Shown here one piece after another: positions 23,201-36,911 of a DNA stretch of 64,000 bases. A model generated the notes under the pieces. It was given only the letters and a program-made list of their open reading frames with translations, searched no databases and was not told the DNA's origin. Source of the DNA: Pithys albifrons albifrons (lineage: Eukaryota > Chordata > Aves > Passeriformes > Thamnophilidae). A program made the translations under genes and the position numbers. Location of the stretch: contig NC_092464.1 in NCBI RefSeq assembly GCF_047495875.1, positions 22,042,865 to 22,106,864 of the forward strand. Reading direction: 5' to 3'. Positions within the stretch are counted from its first letter, which is position 1. Every line of letters begins with the position of its first letter.

Positions 23201-26200
23201 AACAGCTCATCTGGTTTTCAGGAACAACTTTTTTTATCCCCAATAGTCCTTTTGCAAGATTAATAAGTGTGAAATAGCTGTTTATACAATCCCTGTCTAT
23301 AAAAGATGTTATCTGCCTGCTGAGCTTCCCTCCCCTGTTTGCTAATGGGAGTCAAGTCCTTCAATTCATGGTGCTAAATTTACTGTAATTAATTATATCT
23401 CTGTTCCAGTGGTGTCTTTGTAATGGGTAATAATTGCATGGTCTGCTTAGACAGATTTTCCTTTGTTACTGTCACAGCCTGGGACATGAATAAATTCACA
23501 GAGGTCACTGAAGACCGAAGATTCAGCTTTATATTGCAGCAAGGAATCAGATGACTACTTTTTATTTATTTTTTAGGAACTTAATTATTTTAATTTTTTG
23601 CATAGGCTAAGGAACATAAATTGCAACAGGAGACAATTTCACAACTGACATGTTGCTGTATGCAGTACACAATGCTTATACTTGATGAAATGGAAGGATT
23701 TCTGGGCTGGATCTTGTATACCAAAGAGAAGTCTGGAAAACAGTTGTTAACATTTTAAAACTGAGTTATGAACTCTTGAAAATATGAGCTTTCCCTGAAG
23801 TTTGGCAGGAGAGCAGAGCATAGCCTTTTACTAATCTGGCTTGCAGGTGATTCTGAGTCTATTAAGCTCAAATGCTGTACTTTTTGAAACTTTGGAGTGG
23901 TGCAATGCCTGTGTTTGTAGACCCGCAGATATACTTCTTGAGATTTATTTATTCAAAGAGATTTCCTTTTCAGTTTTGAAAATGTAATTTACATTTTTTA
24001 AACTTGCTGAAAGTAGAATTTCAACATGGTATTTAGGGGAGAAAATACCATCTTAAAAGAGCTGTAAGAGAATTACAAGTTTAAATTTGTTTAGCCTCTC
24101 AAGGGATGTTTCAGCAGGCTTGTATATTTGCCAAGTATTTTCTACATAAAAGACTCTACTGTTCCACCTTTTCTCTCCTGGTGTTTTGGGGAAACTGGGC
24201 ATGAGCCTGCTGCACTGTGGGAACTGAACATTTTGGATATGGATATACATTGTCCTGTTGGCCAAGAGACATTAGCAAGAGCTAAATAACAAAGCTCCTC
24301 CTTTGGGAAACATATAAACTGTGGAGGGTTGCAGAGAGATCATAAAACGAGATTTTTCCAAGTCTCATACTGTAACATTTGGGAGATACTTGTACTGAAA
24401 ATGTGCTTAAATGGTGTAGGCACCAAGGAACCAGGCCAGCATGAAGATGAATTCTCCAAGAGTCCAACAGTGATTCATGTGTCACTCAAGCCCTGAGGCT
24501 CCTCCAGCAGGCTTGTGGTGGGTGAAAGTTAGAGAACATGGTGAACCAAACAGTGAAAAGACAGTAGTGAAATGTAACACATTAATGAAATTAATGAAAA
24601 GTAACAATGTTATATACTTATTTTTTAAGAAGTATGAAGTTTGGCTATTTTTCTTGGTATTACTGTGGCACTGATTACCTTAAAAATGATGTACAAGTGG
24701 GACATACTCTGAAGAATACACTGAAATTTTTGTTTCTGCCTACCTGGTCAGAACCTTTTCTCTTTATGCTACTGTTCTATTTTGCTGCAGTTTTGGTCTT
24801 GTTTTTGTGGGTTGGTTTGGTTTTCATTTCGTTTGGGAATTTGTCTCATTTCAATAAGTTGTTTAAGTCCTACGGCAACTGGGAAAGTACTGAAATGATG
24901 AATTCATGAGAAAATCAGGTAATCAAGAAGAAAGCCCAAATCTGAGTCAAACTACTTAACAATCTCTGCAGAGTATGATTTAACCTTACTTAACATTTAA
25001 CAAAAGCTTCATTTACATAAAAAATTATGCAGTTAAGGCACCAAAGCTCCTCATAAAAATTCCTGAGGCTTCCTGCAAGTCTTGCAGCAAAATGAAAGAA
25101 TATTAATTTCAACTGTCTTGATCTTTCTGAGGCAAACATATTGGACTCTTTAGGAAAAACTGAAAAGTTATTTCAAAAAGAATGCCTCAATTTGTTCAAA
25201 AGTTTCTGTAAGCTTTATATTTCCTTTGAAAATATAAAAGTTTCCATTGAAAATGTTTAAAGTAAAAGCACAATTTATCCAGTTGTCTTCAGTCTACCTA
25301 AGAAAAAGGAAAAAAGCTGACATACTCATTAAACCCACTATATTTCTTTAATAATTTCATAAATTGAATTTTAGGAACCATTATGGATAAGGCTATTTTT
25401 CTAACTATGAACTTACTGCAAGATACAATTATACTAATGAAACATACATGTCAAAGGCAAATCTACAGATTACTTATGCTGTAAAAAACCCCAAAGCATC
25501 CTGATCATGTAGTTCTCAGTCTCAAAATACCCTATTAGCCCATTTTTAATGCCACCTCAAAATATTTCAAGGAAACAAAGCTACGAACTTGTAGGCTGGT
25601 GTGAAAGGGTAAAGAGGACTGACTCTGAAACACAGGCTCAAAAATGTAATGCAAGTAGTTTTTGAAGTGGTGGTGGTGGGGTTATTACTTTTAAGCTGCA
25701 TTGCTGTATTTGCCTGTCTTTCCACAGCTTACTATGTACTAACAAAGTAGTTGTATGATCCCATTGTGCAGATTCATCACTATTACACTGAAACATACTC
25801 CAAAACCAAAAGAAATACAAAAGGAAATTAGTTTGAAGTGATTTTCTGTGAAGAGCTAATGTGCAACAAAAGAAAATACTTTGCATTTTTCCCCAAAACA
25901 TCTCCAGCAGAACAATATTTCATAAAAATGGAGCTATTCATTTGAGGCAAATGTCAAGGTGCATCTAAGTACCAAAATAAATATTCTCTATCTTGGTAAG
26001 AAACAGGTCTTGGTAAAACCCCCCCTAGGACAGCTGACTCCCTTCTGTGCAGCTGAGACAGTGGTAGCTGTGGGCACAGAGTCAAAAGCCATTGGATGCA
26101 TTATCCTGAAATACAATGATTGAACGTTTTCCCCCTGACAATGAGAAGCAAAGAAAAGGAGGCTCTTAGAAGTCGGAAATTTCCTTAATCCCATTAAGTG

Positions 26201-27123
26201 AAGCTCCCTCCTTTAGTAAAAAACAATCTCTTCCCAAGTGGTATTTTATGATGTAAAGCATCTCAAAGCTTGTTTGTGGATATTTTTCCCCAATTCCTTC
26301 CCCCAAAATAAAGCTGAAGCACAGAGGCAGGCAGGGCAGTGGCTGCCCAGCCAGCTGGACAGGAGGCATGGGAGAAAAGCCAGTAAATGCTTCTAAAGTG
26401 AGTAAAAGTTTGTTCCTGAAACTTGAGGGGGAAAAAAGAAAACTTTTTCTTCCTGTAAACACTTAAGCAAAAAGGAAATTTCACAGGGGAAAATGATTGT
26501 CATAAAGGCCATAAATCTTTAAGGAGCTTAGTACTACAACGTGTCTGGAGTTAAAGAATCTTTTAATATCACCTTGGAGAAACTAGAGGTCCCAATCCTC
26601 AGCCTTCCTGCTTTTAAAGCTACCTTCCCTCTGACACTGAGAGAAAAATGTGGGAATTATTACCTCCTTGCATCATTGCAAAGAAAAACTGGCCCATGCC
26701 ATTCACATGTCTGACCACACAGGCACAAAACCGTCCCATAAGTGGTCCCTGAGTGCATATAAATCCTGTGAGCCCATCTTCTATCAGCACTGGTACACAT
26801 TTCATATCTTTCCAGCCACCTCTTTCTCATAATTGGCTGGTGGATGGCATAAACCACCATCTCCATTTTCAAAGGGAAAACAGGAATTTATTTTTTTAAT
26901 GATCTGGAAAATAATAGTGCTGATTTAAAAGTTATAAATTAGGTTGGAAATATCATAGGTGAGTGAAATTAACTTTAAAACTTAGTTTAGTTGCTTTTTT
27001 CCACTCCCTTTCACCCATTTTCATTATCAGAAGCTTTTGCATTGGAAGTGAATTAATTAGAAGAATATTTCTGATTCTGCCAAGATGTCCAGACTGGGTA
27101 AGGATGAACAGTATCTTTTTCAC

Positions 27124-27224
27124 CTTGTGGAAAGACAGAATTTGCCACTGCTTGTAGGGCCTCCTTGGCAGGAATAGAAAGGTCAGCTGTAAAGCCACCT
27201 TTTACATTGAAGTTGGTCATCAGT
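27124..27224 (-). other. candidate orphan exon (101 nt, minus strand)
   Basis: On the minus strand a long pyrimidine tract ending CTCCCGCACTCAG precedes 101 nt that end at ACAAG|GTGAAA. The reading frame (leading phase 2, trailing phase 1) is open and reads LMTNFNVKGGFTADLSIPAK followed by EALQAVANSVFPQ, which has balanced amino acid composition. The protein is not recognised. It may be a real exon of a minus-strand gene, an exon relic or chance. Confidence 0.25.
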
Positions 27225-27545
27225 CTGAGTGCGGGAGAAAAAAAAATCAAGCGAGTTTGGTTCAAGTATTTCCTAAAGCTACACCCCACCCCTCTGATAG
27301 GCCCCAGATTGAAAAGTTTCACACGTATTCATAGAAATTATTAAAAGATTCCTCCAAAACTCTTCATAAAGTTAGAGATCCCAGACTTTTGATAACGTTG
27401 GAGGAAATGCTTCTCATGCAATTTGGCTCAACTACAGTTCAAATTTTCAGAGGTGATGGACACTGCTGAGGTTGAATGTCTCAGGTGTTAGAGGCTGGGA
27501 AAGGCTGTAATTTCTCTCATATTATCAAGGTTCCTGGAGACCTCA

Positions 27546-27803
27546 AGAAAAAAAAATCCCATTTGTTGTAGTAAATACTTTGCAGAGGGCAGTCAGTGCT
27601 GGGGTATTCTCAGCTTTGAGAGGAGACGGTTCTTCCTTTGGGTTGATCTTCTCGTCTGCCCCAACTAGAGCTGCACTCATGTCTATGAAACTGTTTCTAC
27701 TGCAGTGGGCAGGCTGAGGACACTCAGATTGCCTCTCCAGTCTCTCCTTCCAGACACAAATGCTGATACTGGCTTCTCCAAGCAACACAGTAATTCCATA
27801 CAT
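27546..27803 (-). other. candidate exon-like open segment (minus strand)
   Basis: A good acceptor (TTTCTTCCACTTCCAG) lies immediately before an ATG that opens an 86-codon frame ending in a stop. The peptide has mixed composition (for example MYGITVLLGEASISICVWKE) and no recognised domain. No strong donor lies inside, so it would be a terminal coding exon if real. It is about 320 bp upstream, in minus-strand terms, of the 27,124-27,224 candidate. Confidence 0.18.
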
Positions 27804-28713
27804 CTGGAAGTGGAAGAAACAAACTCATACCTCAGTGTCGCATCATATCCACAGAAATGGTGTCTGAACAATAGAGTCTGTTCCGCTCTTGACTTGCTCC
27901 AAATAACAGAGCAGATGAACCTCTGTTGAAATTAAAGTTACATCAAATACAGTTCAAAGGTCTGTCCAACGTCTGGTTCTAGTTTTAAGGGCCTTTTTTT
28001 AATAATTTGTATACTTGAAGGGAAAATAGGCATTAAATTCACAAGTGACCCCAGGCTGGGAGAAACAACAAGGATAATGGAAAACAGGGCACAAAATTCA
28101 GAATTATCTTGGCAAATTAGAAGAGTCTTCTGATAAGATAAAGATGAAGTGTAGTAAAGACAAGGTACTTAGGTAATCAGGTATAAGCAACTGAATAAAT
28201 GCAGGATGAAGCATGACTGGCTGGGGAGCATGGAGAATCCCAAGCCAAACAGAAGTTATGGACCTAAAATGTCCTCTCCTGAGCTGTATAATCAAAAGCA
28301 TCGCCTACAAAACATAGAAGGATTTACTCTCTTATGTTGGTGGGCTCTTACCAGGAGAATTATATCTGATGTGGGACAGCATATTAGAGTTGGTGTGTTC
28401 TGAATTTTAAAACACTGATATGTTTTCCTGGTGCTTCAGGGTGTGCACTGTCCTTCAGACCTCCCTGGCTCCTTTAGGGGTGCTCTGGCCTTTACTTCTA
28501 GCACAGCTACTTCCAGGTCATGACTCCACCCTGCCAAAGGCAGCTCTGAAGAATGGGACAGGAAAGCAGCTGCAGGTTTCTAAGTTGCAACCTCAAAACC
28601 CATGTTACCTATTAAAATAAAGATGAAATATAAGAGCAGGCGATATTTCACATGTTTTTAATAAAGGCATGTGATATTTGAGTCTGAACATGGGAAATCC
28701 CACATTATAAGGG

Positions 28714-29040
28714 ATGTTTGGCAACTCCAGTTATTTTGAAAAAGATGTGGATGATTGGGAAGAGGTCCAAAAGAGGGCAATAAGAATGATTATCTGTCTG
28801 GAAAGACTGACAGCCAAAAGGAAGGAAGACTGGGGAAGCCACAAGTTTCCAACATGTAAAAAGTTGCTTTTGCAAAAGGAAGGACGTAATTGGTTTGCCA
28901 TGTTCATGTTGGATAGGACAAAAAAAAAGAAAGGTTTATATGTCACTGAAGGACATTTGATTTAAATGTTAGAAAGTGTTTCTGAACAGGCAGAGCAGAG
29001 AAGCATAGGAATCATATTCCCTGGGGAATTAATTGGCACA
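28714..29040 (+). mobile_element. ancient CR1/L3-like LINE remnant
   Basis: The translation starts with a stretch resembling the CR1 block ...FEKDVDDWEEVQKRAIRMI (usually LERVQRRATRMI). About 200 bp later the DNA TTAGAAAGTGTTTCTGAACA recalls the RKKFFT-coding segment. Divergence is high and the 3' tail is not recognisable, so this is a much older copy than the others. Confidence 0.45.
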
Positions 29041-29627
29041 TAAGATCTGGATCACTCGGGCTAGCTGAGAATGGGTTGTAGAGATTGAGCATAGCCTAAG
29101 GCAGAAAAGTGGTAATAGCAACCTCACAGAGTCCTTCTCAGTACCAGAAGTCTTTCCAGTACTATTTGTAAGTCTATCAACAGCAGCAGAAAGAGGTAAT
29201 CAGCTGAGTGGCAATTTTTTTTTAAGTACTGCCTTGAAAAATTCATTAGGTCTTCAAGGAACAGGAAAGTTCCCATAGCACACCTTGGAAAGTACAAAAT
29301 TCATCTTTAATACTCCATGTTGCTTTCATTGAAACATTCTCAGTTGGGAAATAACACAAAATGAATTACAAAGTTCAAATCAAAGTTAAGGACCAAATTT
29401 TGACTTTTATTGTCTGCCTTTCTTTACACATGGGTATCACCTACAGAATCAGGGAGTGCAGTACTATGCCCTATAACATGGTAAAGAACAGAGGGAGCGT
29501 GATATTTTTATTGCAGTGCTGATAATGATATTTTTCTCTAAATAGTGCCTTGTGTCTGAATATTTTGCCATGCATCTATGCAAGAAAAGTAAATTTCACA
29601 TTAAATGGATAGGTGTGACAATTAACA

Positions 29628-29630
<3 letters not shown>
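29041..29630. other. intergenic sequence
   Basis: AT-rich DNA with no feature recognised. Confidence 0.5.
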
Positions 29631-29666
<36 letters not shown>

Positions 29667-29718
29667 AATATATATATATAAAATGTATGTGTGTGTATAT
29701 ATATACATATGCATATAC
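29631..29718. repeat. (CA)n ... (TG)n compound microsatellite
   Basis: Sixteen CA units are followed by TA-rich sequence and then a short TGTGTGTG run with more TATA sequence. The CA and TG blocks are complementary, so the tract can fold into a hairpin. Confidence 0.95.
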
Positions 29719-32700
29719 AGAGGAAATCTAAATTTATTCTCCTACAATATTCATGACTATCATAGTAGACTTAAAGGACTATTTCCTACATCTGGTTACT
29801 AGAAATACGTAAATTTAGACAGATAAATTTTCTTCAGTTTTCATAGGGTTTGAAATGCCATTTGCATGCAAAATCTTATGACTCTATACGGAGGTTCTAT
29901 GCCCAGATTACAAGGAGCTCATGACTATAAGACTGAAAACCACCAGAATATAAGAATAAGGTACACTAATCAAGGCAGAACTGTTATAACTATGGCTAAC
30001 CTATCATTGTAGTTATACTGCATGATTAAACAGCAATATTTAATAGCTTCACTAATGACTAAGCCGTATAGCACAAAGTGTGGTATGATTTTTCTCTAAG
30101 ATATTAATTTAATCCAAAGATTTGATTTTTTTCTGACATGGATAATGTTTCTGCACTGACATCTTCATAGTGCAAAATTAATTATGTCTGGGCATTAGAG
30201 TTTCTGAATTCCTTTGTATTTTATCCTATTCCCATTTTAATATTTGAAGGTACAATGAAAAAATATTTAAATTTCACACTCTTTCACTGCTTTGTTTCCT
30301 TTTGAAGCAATACACATTTTTGCAGGACCTAATAAAGGAGAAACTGTTCATAAAAGGTTATTTTTATGATCTTCCATTTTCTGTATTCAGTTACGTAAAT
30401 GTGCTATCATTACCCTGTGGGGATTGTGTTTTGTTTGCAGCGACACCCCAGAGACAGTATAAGGATGCATTTTCATAACCATTGACCTCAGAAATGTCAT
30501 AGTATCAGGTTTAACTTACTGAGCAATAAATTCTTACCAGCTTTTAAATCCAAAAGGGGCAGCAGGGGAATGACTCTATACTACATCTTTAAACACGCAT
30601 TTCTTTTATTTTCTATGTGATAGAAAAATTACAGTGAAATAGGGACAGAGGAAAGGAGAAAGAAACAGGAACCCAACTCATGTTGGAGAAATCTGAAAAG
30701 CTCATTTCTTGTTCCTGGCCTGCTAACATTGGGGCACAATTTTTCTGTGTCTCTGTCTGCTTTATACTAGTGCTTTTGAGACAAGGTAAAGATTCATCCA
30801 CCTTCATGATGCAGTTCTGTTTCTGGGTGAAGGGAGGACCAAAACCAAAACCAAATAGTGTTGGAAGATGTTTTCAGCCAAGTCTTTTCTGACACCAGAT
30901 TCCAATTCTGACACCACATGCTTGAGGAAAAGGAACAGTTTGAATCGGCTTCCTCACCCTCTTCTCAACTTCTAATCCAGCTTTGACTTAACATCTGGTT
31001 TTACCTCTGTAATAGGTTTTATGCACAGCCCAAATGACATTGCTCTTTTAGCTCTGATTGTTCACCCACATCATCTCTCAGTTAGTGAGACTCTTCCTCT
31101 CTCCTTCTCCGTAAGGATGACTTAGGAACTGAGAAAGTATTGCTTCTGACAGCATATTTGAGCCACAAATTAAAGTGTTCTTATGGCCCTATCACTGCCC
31201 AGGTCTGGAGTGGTTACACTTAAAATTGTAAACAAAAGCCTAGAAATATTCAAATATACTCTATTGTTAAACTGCACTTTCAACATCCTAATCACCCATC
31301 ATACACATATACTTTTATCTACAAGCTGCCAATTCCCATTGCAGCAACAGGCAAATCTGCAGTCTGGACAAGGGGTGGCAAACTGGAAATCTGATCCACT
31401 CCTGCTATGTGGCCCCTAGTCTACAATATTTCATATTCTGCTTTTATCTTGTCACTCCCATCAGAAGTCCTGTTATAAAGATGCAGCACTTCACTGCTCA
31501 GAGAGGCAGCTCTAATTCACTCATTTGTGGTCCTGGTCCAAGACCTCACTTCTTACTCTCTCAGTAGAGGCCCCAAGATCAATATAGTCCATCCCCACGC
31601 CAAGCACACTGGCTCCAGATGCATAATGCCTTATATATCCCTAGGAATAAACTCTAAAATACCTACAGCAGTGAAACCAGATCAAGCCTCAGAGATAAAG
31701 GCACACCAGAATCCCATATGTGAATAGGCAGAGGATGTTCCCAGTCTCCATTCCACCCGCCTCAGAAGAGGAGAATAACACCAGCTCCTTTTCTCCCTTC
31801 TTCACCTCCAGATAGATGCTGCTGTGTCAAAGTCAGTGTGATAGGGAAAGTGGCAAATAACCATGTTGGCAAGATTTCTAAAGTTTGACAATTGCATTAG
31901 GTATCTTTCCATTCTTTATAATAGCTCTCCTTGTTCTATCATTTTGATTAGTATATGAAAACAGCAAATGCTAAAGGATGTGGGAAAAAAAAGTTTAGGA
32001 TTTTCCTGAAATGCTAGGGAAAAAATAAAATACAACTTTTCCATAATTTTTAAAAGGAAGATATTTAGCTTTTCTCACTTCTTAGTGTTCTAATGTTCTG
32101 ATACATTAAAACTCAGTCATCTCCGAGACTGTCACTGGACTGCTGTATAATAAAAATGGTTTAATATCTGGGTCCTCTCCTTGCCCAGCAGCATCAGGTG
32201 ACAGTGCACCACCACCATCTACTGATCAGCTGGCTGTACTACCAACAGAGGGAGACCCTCACTTGGACCAACTTGGATTTGCAGATTTTAATTCACACAT
32301 TGAAATTCATGTATGGAACCAAAGTTTGTCTCATGTTACATATGCCTGACAAGGAGAGCAAAGACAGCAGAATTTAGGAGTCTAGAAGAATCATGAAACT
32401 AAGCAATTACAGGGAGAAACTATTTAGGGGTTTGGGTAATGCTGAGCTGCTGGTTATTCAAACAGCATTTTGCTTTGACTTACAAAACATGAAAAACTGG
32501 TGACTGTACGGTAGGCACCATTGATTAATGTTGTACTGAAAGGATTAAATGCTGCTTTCTTTTCCTGCACTTTTACTCATGCTAATGAAAATAATCAGAA
32601 ATATTGGGTAAATGATTTTTGACAACTCTCCCAAGGTGGTCTGCTTCCTATGTCCATTTAAAGAGCTCAGTAATGTAATGCATTGCATTGCATTGGGCAC

Positions 32701-34389
32701 ACACATGGCTCTTCAGGCTAACTCTTCAGGGCACATTTGTTCAGAAGAGCTAAGCTGTTGCTTCTCAGTATGTCCTCTTAAATTTGACTATGTAAATTAA
32801 TAATTATTTCATGGCAAGGCATTTTCATAACTATGAAAGGACTAAATTGTTGTCAAATTTCTTAGCTTAAAAAGTATCATTTTTGTTCATATTCTTTATA
32901 ATGTAAGTTGTTCTTTTTTAACCTTTTAAGGTATCTATGTGCTTAGACCAGCTATTCACTTTTTTAAGAGGGTACATAAAATCTTTTTCTGCCTCTGTAG
33001 CAAAAGGAAAAATTTTACCGGAAGAGTTATGGACATTGAAAACATGTTCTCTCAGCCTTTCTTACATTATTGACTCCTTTTGTTCTGATCCTTCTGTAAA
33101 CCAAGTTGATGTGAATGAGAAGTAGCCTGGTAGAGTCCAAGCAGTATAGACGTGGGAGACTCTTAACAAGAACCCAGCTTCATAGCTTGTACAGTATCTA
33201 CACTCTGCAGAGAGATCTATCAAAAATACCCAGTCAGAGCACAGAATTTCACATCTATTCTGTTTTGCTGTAAATGTCAGTGCATTGTGTGTGAAGACAC
33301 AGACTGGTGCTCAGAGACATCCTTTGCACTTCAAGTTCACTGTCTTTTGTTAAAGTATTCCATGTGGCTTCCTCTTCAATTCACTTTTCTTCTTTTGCCT
33401 GTGTTGGCGGAGTTGTGTCAATTTACAGCAATAGATAATAAGTCACTATGTACTGTACTAGTGTTATCTCTGTGTTCCTCTTCGCTGTGTCTGTGCACTA
33501 ACAGATGATCAGTATTTGAGGCCAGTCACCTTTGATTTATTGTTGAGAGTGCCATGCACACCTCTACATAATAAATAGTGTGATAATAACAACTTACTCC
33601 CACTGAACAAGAAATCAGACACCAGGTAATGACCTAGTGGGCTGTCTTGTCTTTGACTGCGATCAGGGGAATTTATAGGTGTTCAGCTGGCCACAGGAGG
33701 GCTCTCATATTGTTCCCTAGATTCAGTAAGGAATACAGTGTGAACAAAGACCACATGATCAGAGAAATTCTCTCTCTTCCCAGATTACAGTCATAGTTTA
33801 TGAAAAATGTTTTTTATAGTTTTTAAATAAAGCCTTTCCATCAGTGTTAGGGCCAGCTGGGACCACTAGATCGTGTTACAGAATAAGAAACCATTGTTCC
33901 CATTGTAGCTGGAACGCTCTACAACCACCTTCTCCACTTTCCCAGTCTCTAGACTTTATCTTCTGTCTAGTCCTTTCCACTTCTGGTTTCCTCCTTCTGT
34001 ATTCCCTCATTTTAAAATCTCTTAATGGCAATAGCAGGGAGGTCATGCTAATTATCCCAGCCCAGGTTATTAGGCTGTATTAGGACTACAGTCACTGCCA
34101 TGCTTTGCCTCTAATGTCACAACTCTATTCTGAAGCACTGACTGGAACGGAAGAACATGAGCTGTAAGAGTGTACCAATGTGCCTTTTTTTTTTTTGTCA
34201 AGATGTTTTTGCTGAATGTGTAATGTATGTGTGCCTTTACATGGTATAGTAATTTTTAAAGAATTAAACTAAGACCATAGACTTTAAAGTGAACAAAGAA
34301 TCAAACTCTTTTACTCAGTTAATACTTTCCTTGTGTATATATATAAATACATATCTATATGCCTACCAGTGGCATGCACAGATATAGTT
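29719..34389. other. intergenic sequence
   Basis: AT-rich DNA. The only repeats seen are a short GCATT pentamer run (about 32,676-32,695) and a poly(T) stretch near 34,187. No gene was recognised. Confidence 0.55.
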
Positions 34390-34415
34390 GTATGCATACA
34401 TATATGTATGCATAC
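34390..34415. repeat. 26-bp perfect palindrome
   Basis: The segment reads the same on both strands (GTATGCATACATA followed by its complement) with no spacer. It lies in a TATAC/ATGCAT-rich zone that continues to about 34,620 with further shorter palindromes. Confidence 0.95.
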
Positions 34416-36534
34416 CTATGTTTTCTTTTACAATATGTATATGAAGATTGAAAAAGGACAGTATTCCACAGTGACATTTTAAACATATAAACAAATGCTT
34501 TTCATGGAGAGGAAATACAAGAAAAACATGCTTGAATTTTACAACTTCCATATTGGCACTACTGGATTTCCGTTTTCAATTTGCGTGTATACACATGCAT
34601 GTACATGTATACATGATTAAGCCTAATATTTGAAGAGTTTCAGTTTCCTACAGTGATCATTTCAGCAGTGTTTGTATAGCCTATAACCAGCCTGAGTCCT
34701 TCATTTTAGTGTGAATTGTGTACCTAAACATTCCTGTGAACACTGTGCCTGACAGTCAGAGATACTGAAGTCCTCCAAGCCAGCACATCTCAAAAGCAGA
34801 CTGGCATGCACTAAGCCAGTCTGAAACACAGGCAGACAAATGCAGGGCACATTTGAACAGCTTAACTTTTGGAACTAGCCTGAGTTACTCTCCTGCTGAA
34901 ATAACATCTCTACACCAGAACAAATGCAGGGCATCCTGAGAACCTCTCACTCTCTGCAAGTATGTGATCCAGGATTTTGTCTACTTTTCTTGGGTCAAAC
35001 CCACTCATTTTTATCTTTATTATCTCCAGCTAGATAAAATCACAGCATTATAAAATACAAGTAATGAGTTCACCTCTCCACTTCAGGGTTTCCCCAGAAA
35101 AACTATATTCATTGTGCTCTGGAGAATACACTGACATTAATGCCTTTATTTGGCATAATGTCTTTAGTTGAAAGCAGAAACTGCTGGCATCTTGGTTTTT
35201 GTGGCACACTGTTTGATGGCCATACCATCCCTGTCAATAAATGATCTCAATATGTTTTCCCAATTCCTGTCTCCCGTATTCTTTTGCAGCGTACAAGGGT
35301 TGTAATAGAAACAGAGTAGTCCTTACGTCCTTGAGCCTTGCACTATGGGGATAGCCTGGATTTTATCTATGAACATTGTTCCACAGTCCCACACTCAGCA
35401 GATCCATAAGTTCTTCCCTCCTGGTGAAAAAAAACCACCACATTTTTAAATTTCTTATTAGTCTCTACCCTGCTTTCCCAACATATGGCCACAAACTATC
35501 TTGCCTTAGTTTTCTTTGTGTTGGATGCAGAAGCTGATAATAGAACTTTTTTAATGTAGTTTACAAGACAGATACATTCAGTTGGAGGGCTGTTTCTGGA
35601 TCAGCATGGGATGTTAGAGTGCACATAAGGGGCTGAATATTCCTTAGTAAGCAGCACAGGGTTTGGTGTAAGATTAAAGTGGGTAATCCATAATGAGAGC
35701 AGGCATGGTATGTCAGCACAGTGGAAAATGCCAACAGATCAGGCAGAGCCCGTGAAACAAGCTAAGTTTGCTGCCTTTCCTAGGAGCAGCTGATCCCATT
35801 TTCAGTGAATAGCAGTGGTTTGCTGCTTGTAGGACTCTGCTCCAATAGACAATTACTCAGTTTCGCTTTCTCAGAGCCAGTCCTGTCCACATGAATGTTC
35901 AAATGGTTCAGAATGCCAGACACAAAAGTAATTTCAGAACATTTCAGTACCCACCTTCTGAGGCTTGTGCCCCTAGAGGAAGCTCAGTTTTTTCCTAAGT
36001 AATCATGAGAGAAGTCCCTCACAGCCAGTTCTATTCCTGATGAATTATGATGCCTGGTCTTATTCACTCCGGAAACTAATAATACAGTCCTGCCCATTTT
36101 TCAGTATTTCATGTTTCATTGTGTTTATCTTGCATGCTACTTAAGTTCTATCTTTTCCAGATGATGAGTATTTCAGGCAAAACCACCTGCAGATGCTCCT
36201 TCTCTCATTCCTGCTCCCCTCCCTTGAAAATCTGTGGTGCCATCTGATTCAGACAGACAGCTCTGCAAAAAACTGGGAAAAGTTGGTCCTCAGATAGCAA
36301 CAGAGACAATAACTGATCTCCCGTGTTTTTAGTGTCATTTAATAAAACTTTCAGCAGCTGTTCAATTCTGGTACATTTATAATCAACTGCACAGATGTCA
36401 AGTTTAATTAGCAGTCAGTGACTGGATTCTGTCTTTGTGCTTCAGTCAATATGATCTACTGTATATCAAGGATAGTGCAAACTTACCATGAAAAGTATCA
36501 CAGTTCAAATGACTGCTCAGCCATGCCATGTCAT
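34416..36534. other. intergenic sequence
   Basis: AT-rich DNA with no gene or repeat family recognised beyond the short alternating purine-pyrimidine stretches near 34.6 kb. Confidence 0.55.
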
Positions 36535-36653
36535 GCTATAGAATGCCATGAGTTGGAAGAGAGCCACAAGGATCACCAAGTCCAGCTCTTGGCTCTGCAC
36601 AGGACCAACTCACCCCATGTGCCTACCCCATATCTATACACTTTGGACAAATG
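36535..36653 (-). mobile_element. CR1 LINE 3' end fragment, minus orientation
   Basis: The plus strand reads TATAGAATGCCATGAGTTGG, then GATCACCAAGTCCAGCTCTT and GGCTCTGCACAGGAC. This is the complement of a common avian CR1 3' end. Only about 120 bp remain, and the 5' part has been lost by truncation or decay. Confidence 0.88.
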
Positions 36654-36863
36654 TAGGGACAAAGCAAAAAGAAAACAATGCGGAGTTCTGTGCATTTCCA
36701 ATAAGTATACAGGGAAATACAGGGGAGGAAATGCAAAACCTTGCCTAGAGAAGTCCTGGTAAAAGTGTATAAATATTTGCCAGTATGGTAATTAACTTCT
36801 TGGCTGAGTCTATATTACAAAAAATGCTCAGTCTCAGTGCAGTCAGAAAAGAAAAGCAGTGGA

Positions 36864-36864
<1 letters not shown>

Positions 36865-36911
<47 letters not shown>
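36865..36911. repeat. (CA)15 followed by poly(A)
   Basis: A perfect CA run passes directly into 17 A residues. Confidence 0.96.

Larger units (their letters stand above)
20246..28713. other. gene-poor sequence with weak exon-like segments
   Basis: About 8.5 kb of AT-rich sequence with no confident gene or recent repeat. Two minus-strand exon-like segments (27,124-27,224 and 27,546-27,803) are listed separately. A plus-strand open stretch at 22,810-23,068 with good splice-like ends has no protein-like character. Confidence 0.5.

Noticed and set aside
29380..29460. Possible second copy of the GGCCAAATT-type element
   Set aside because: Only about 10 bases (GACCAAATTTT) resemble one end and no inverted partner is present.
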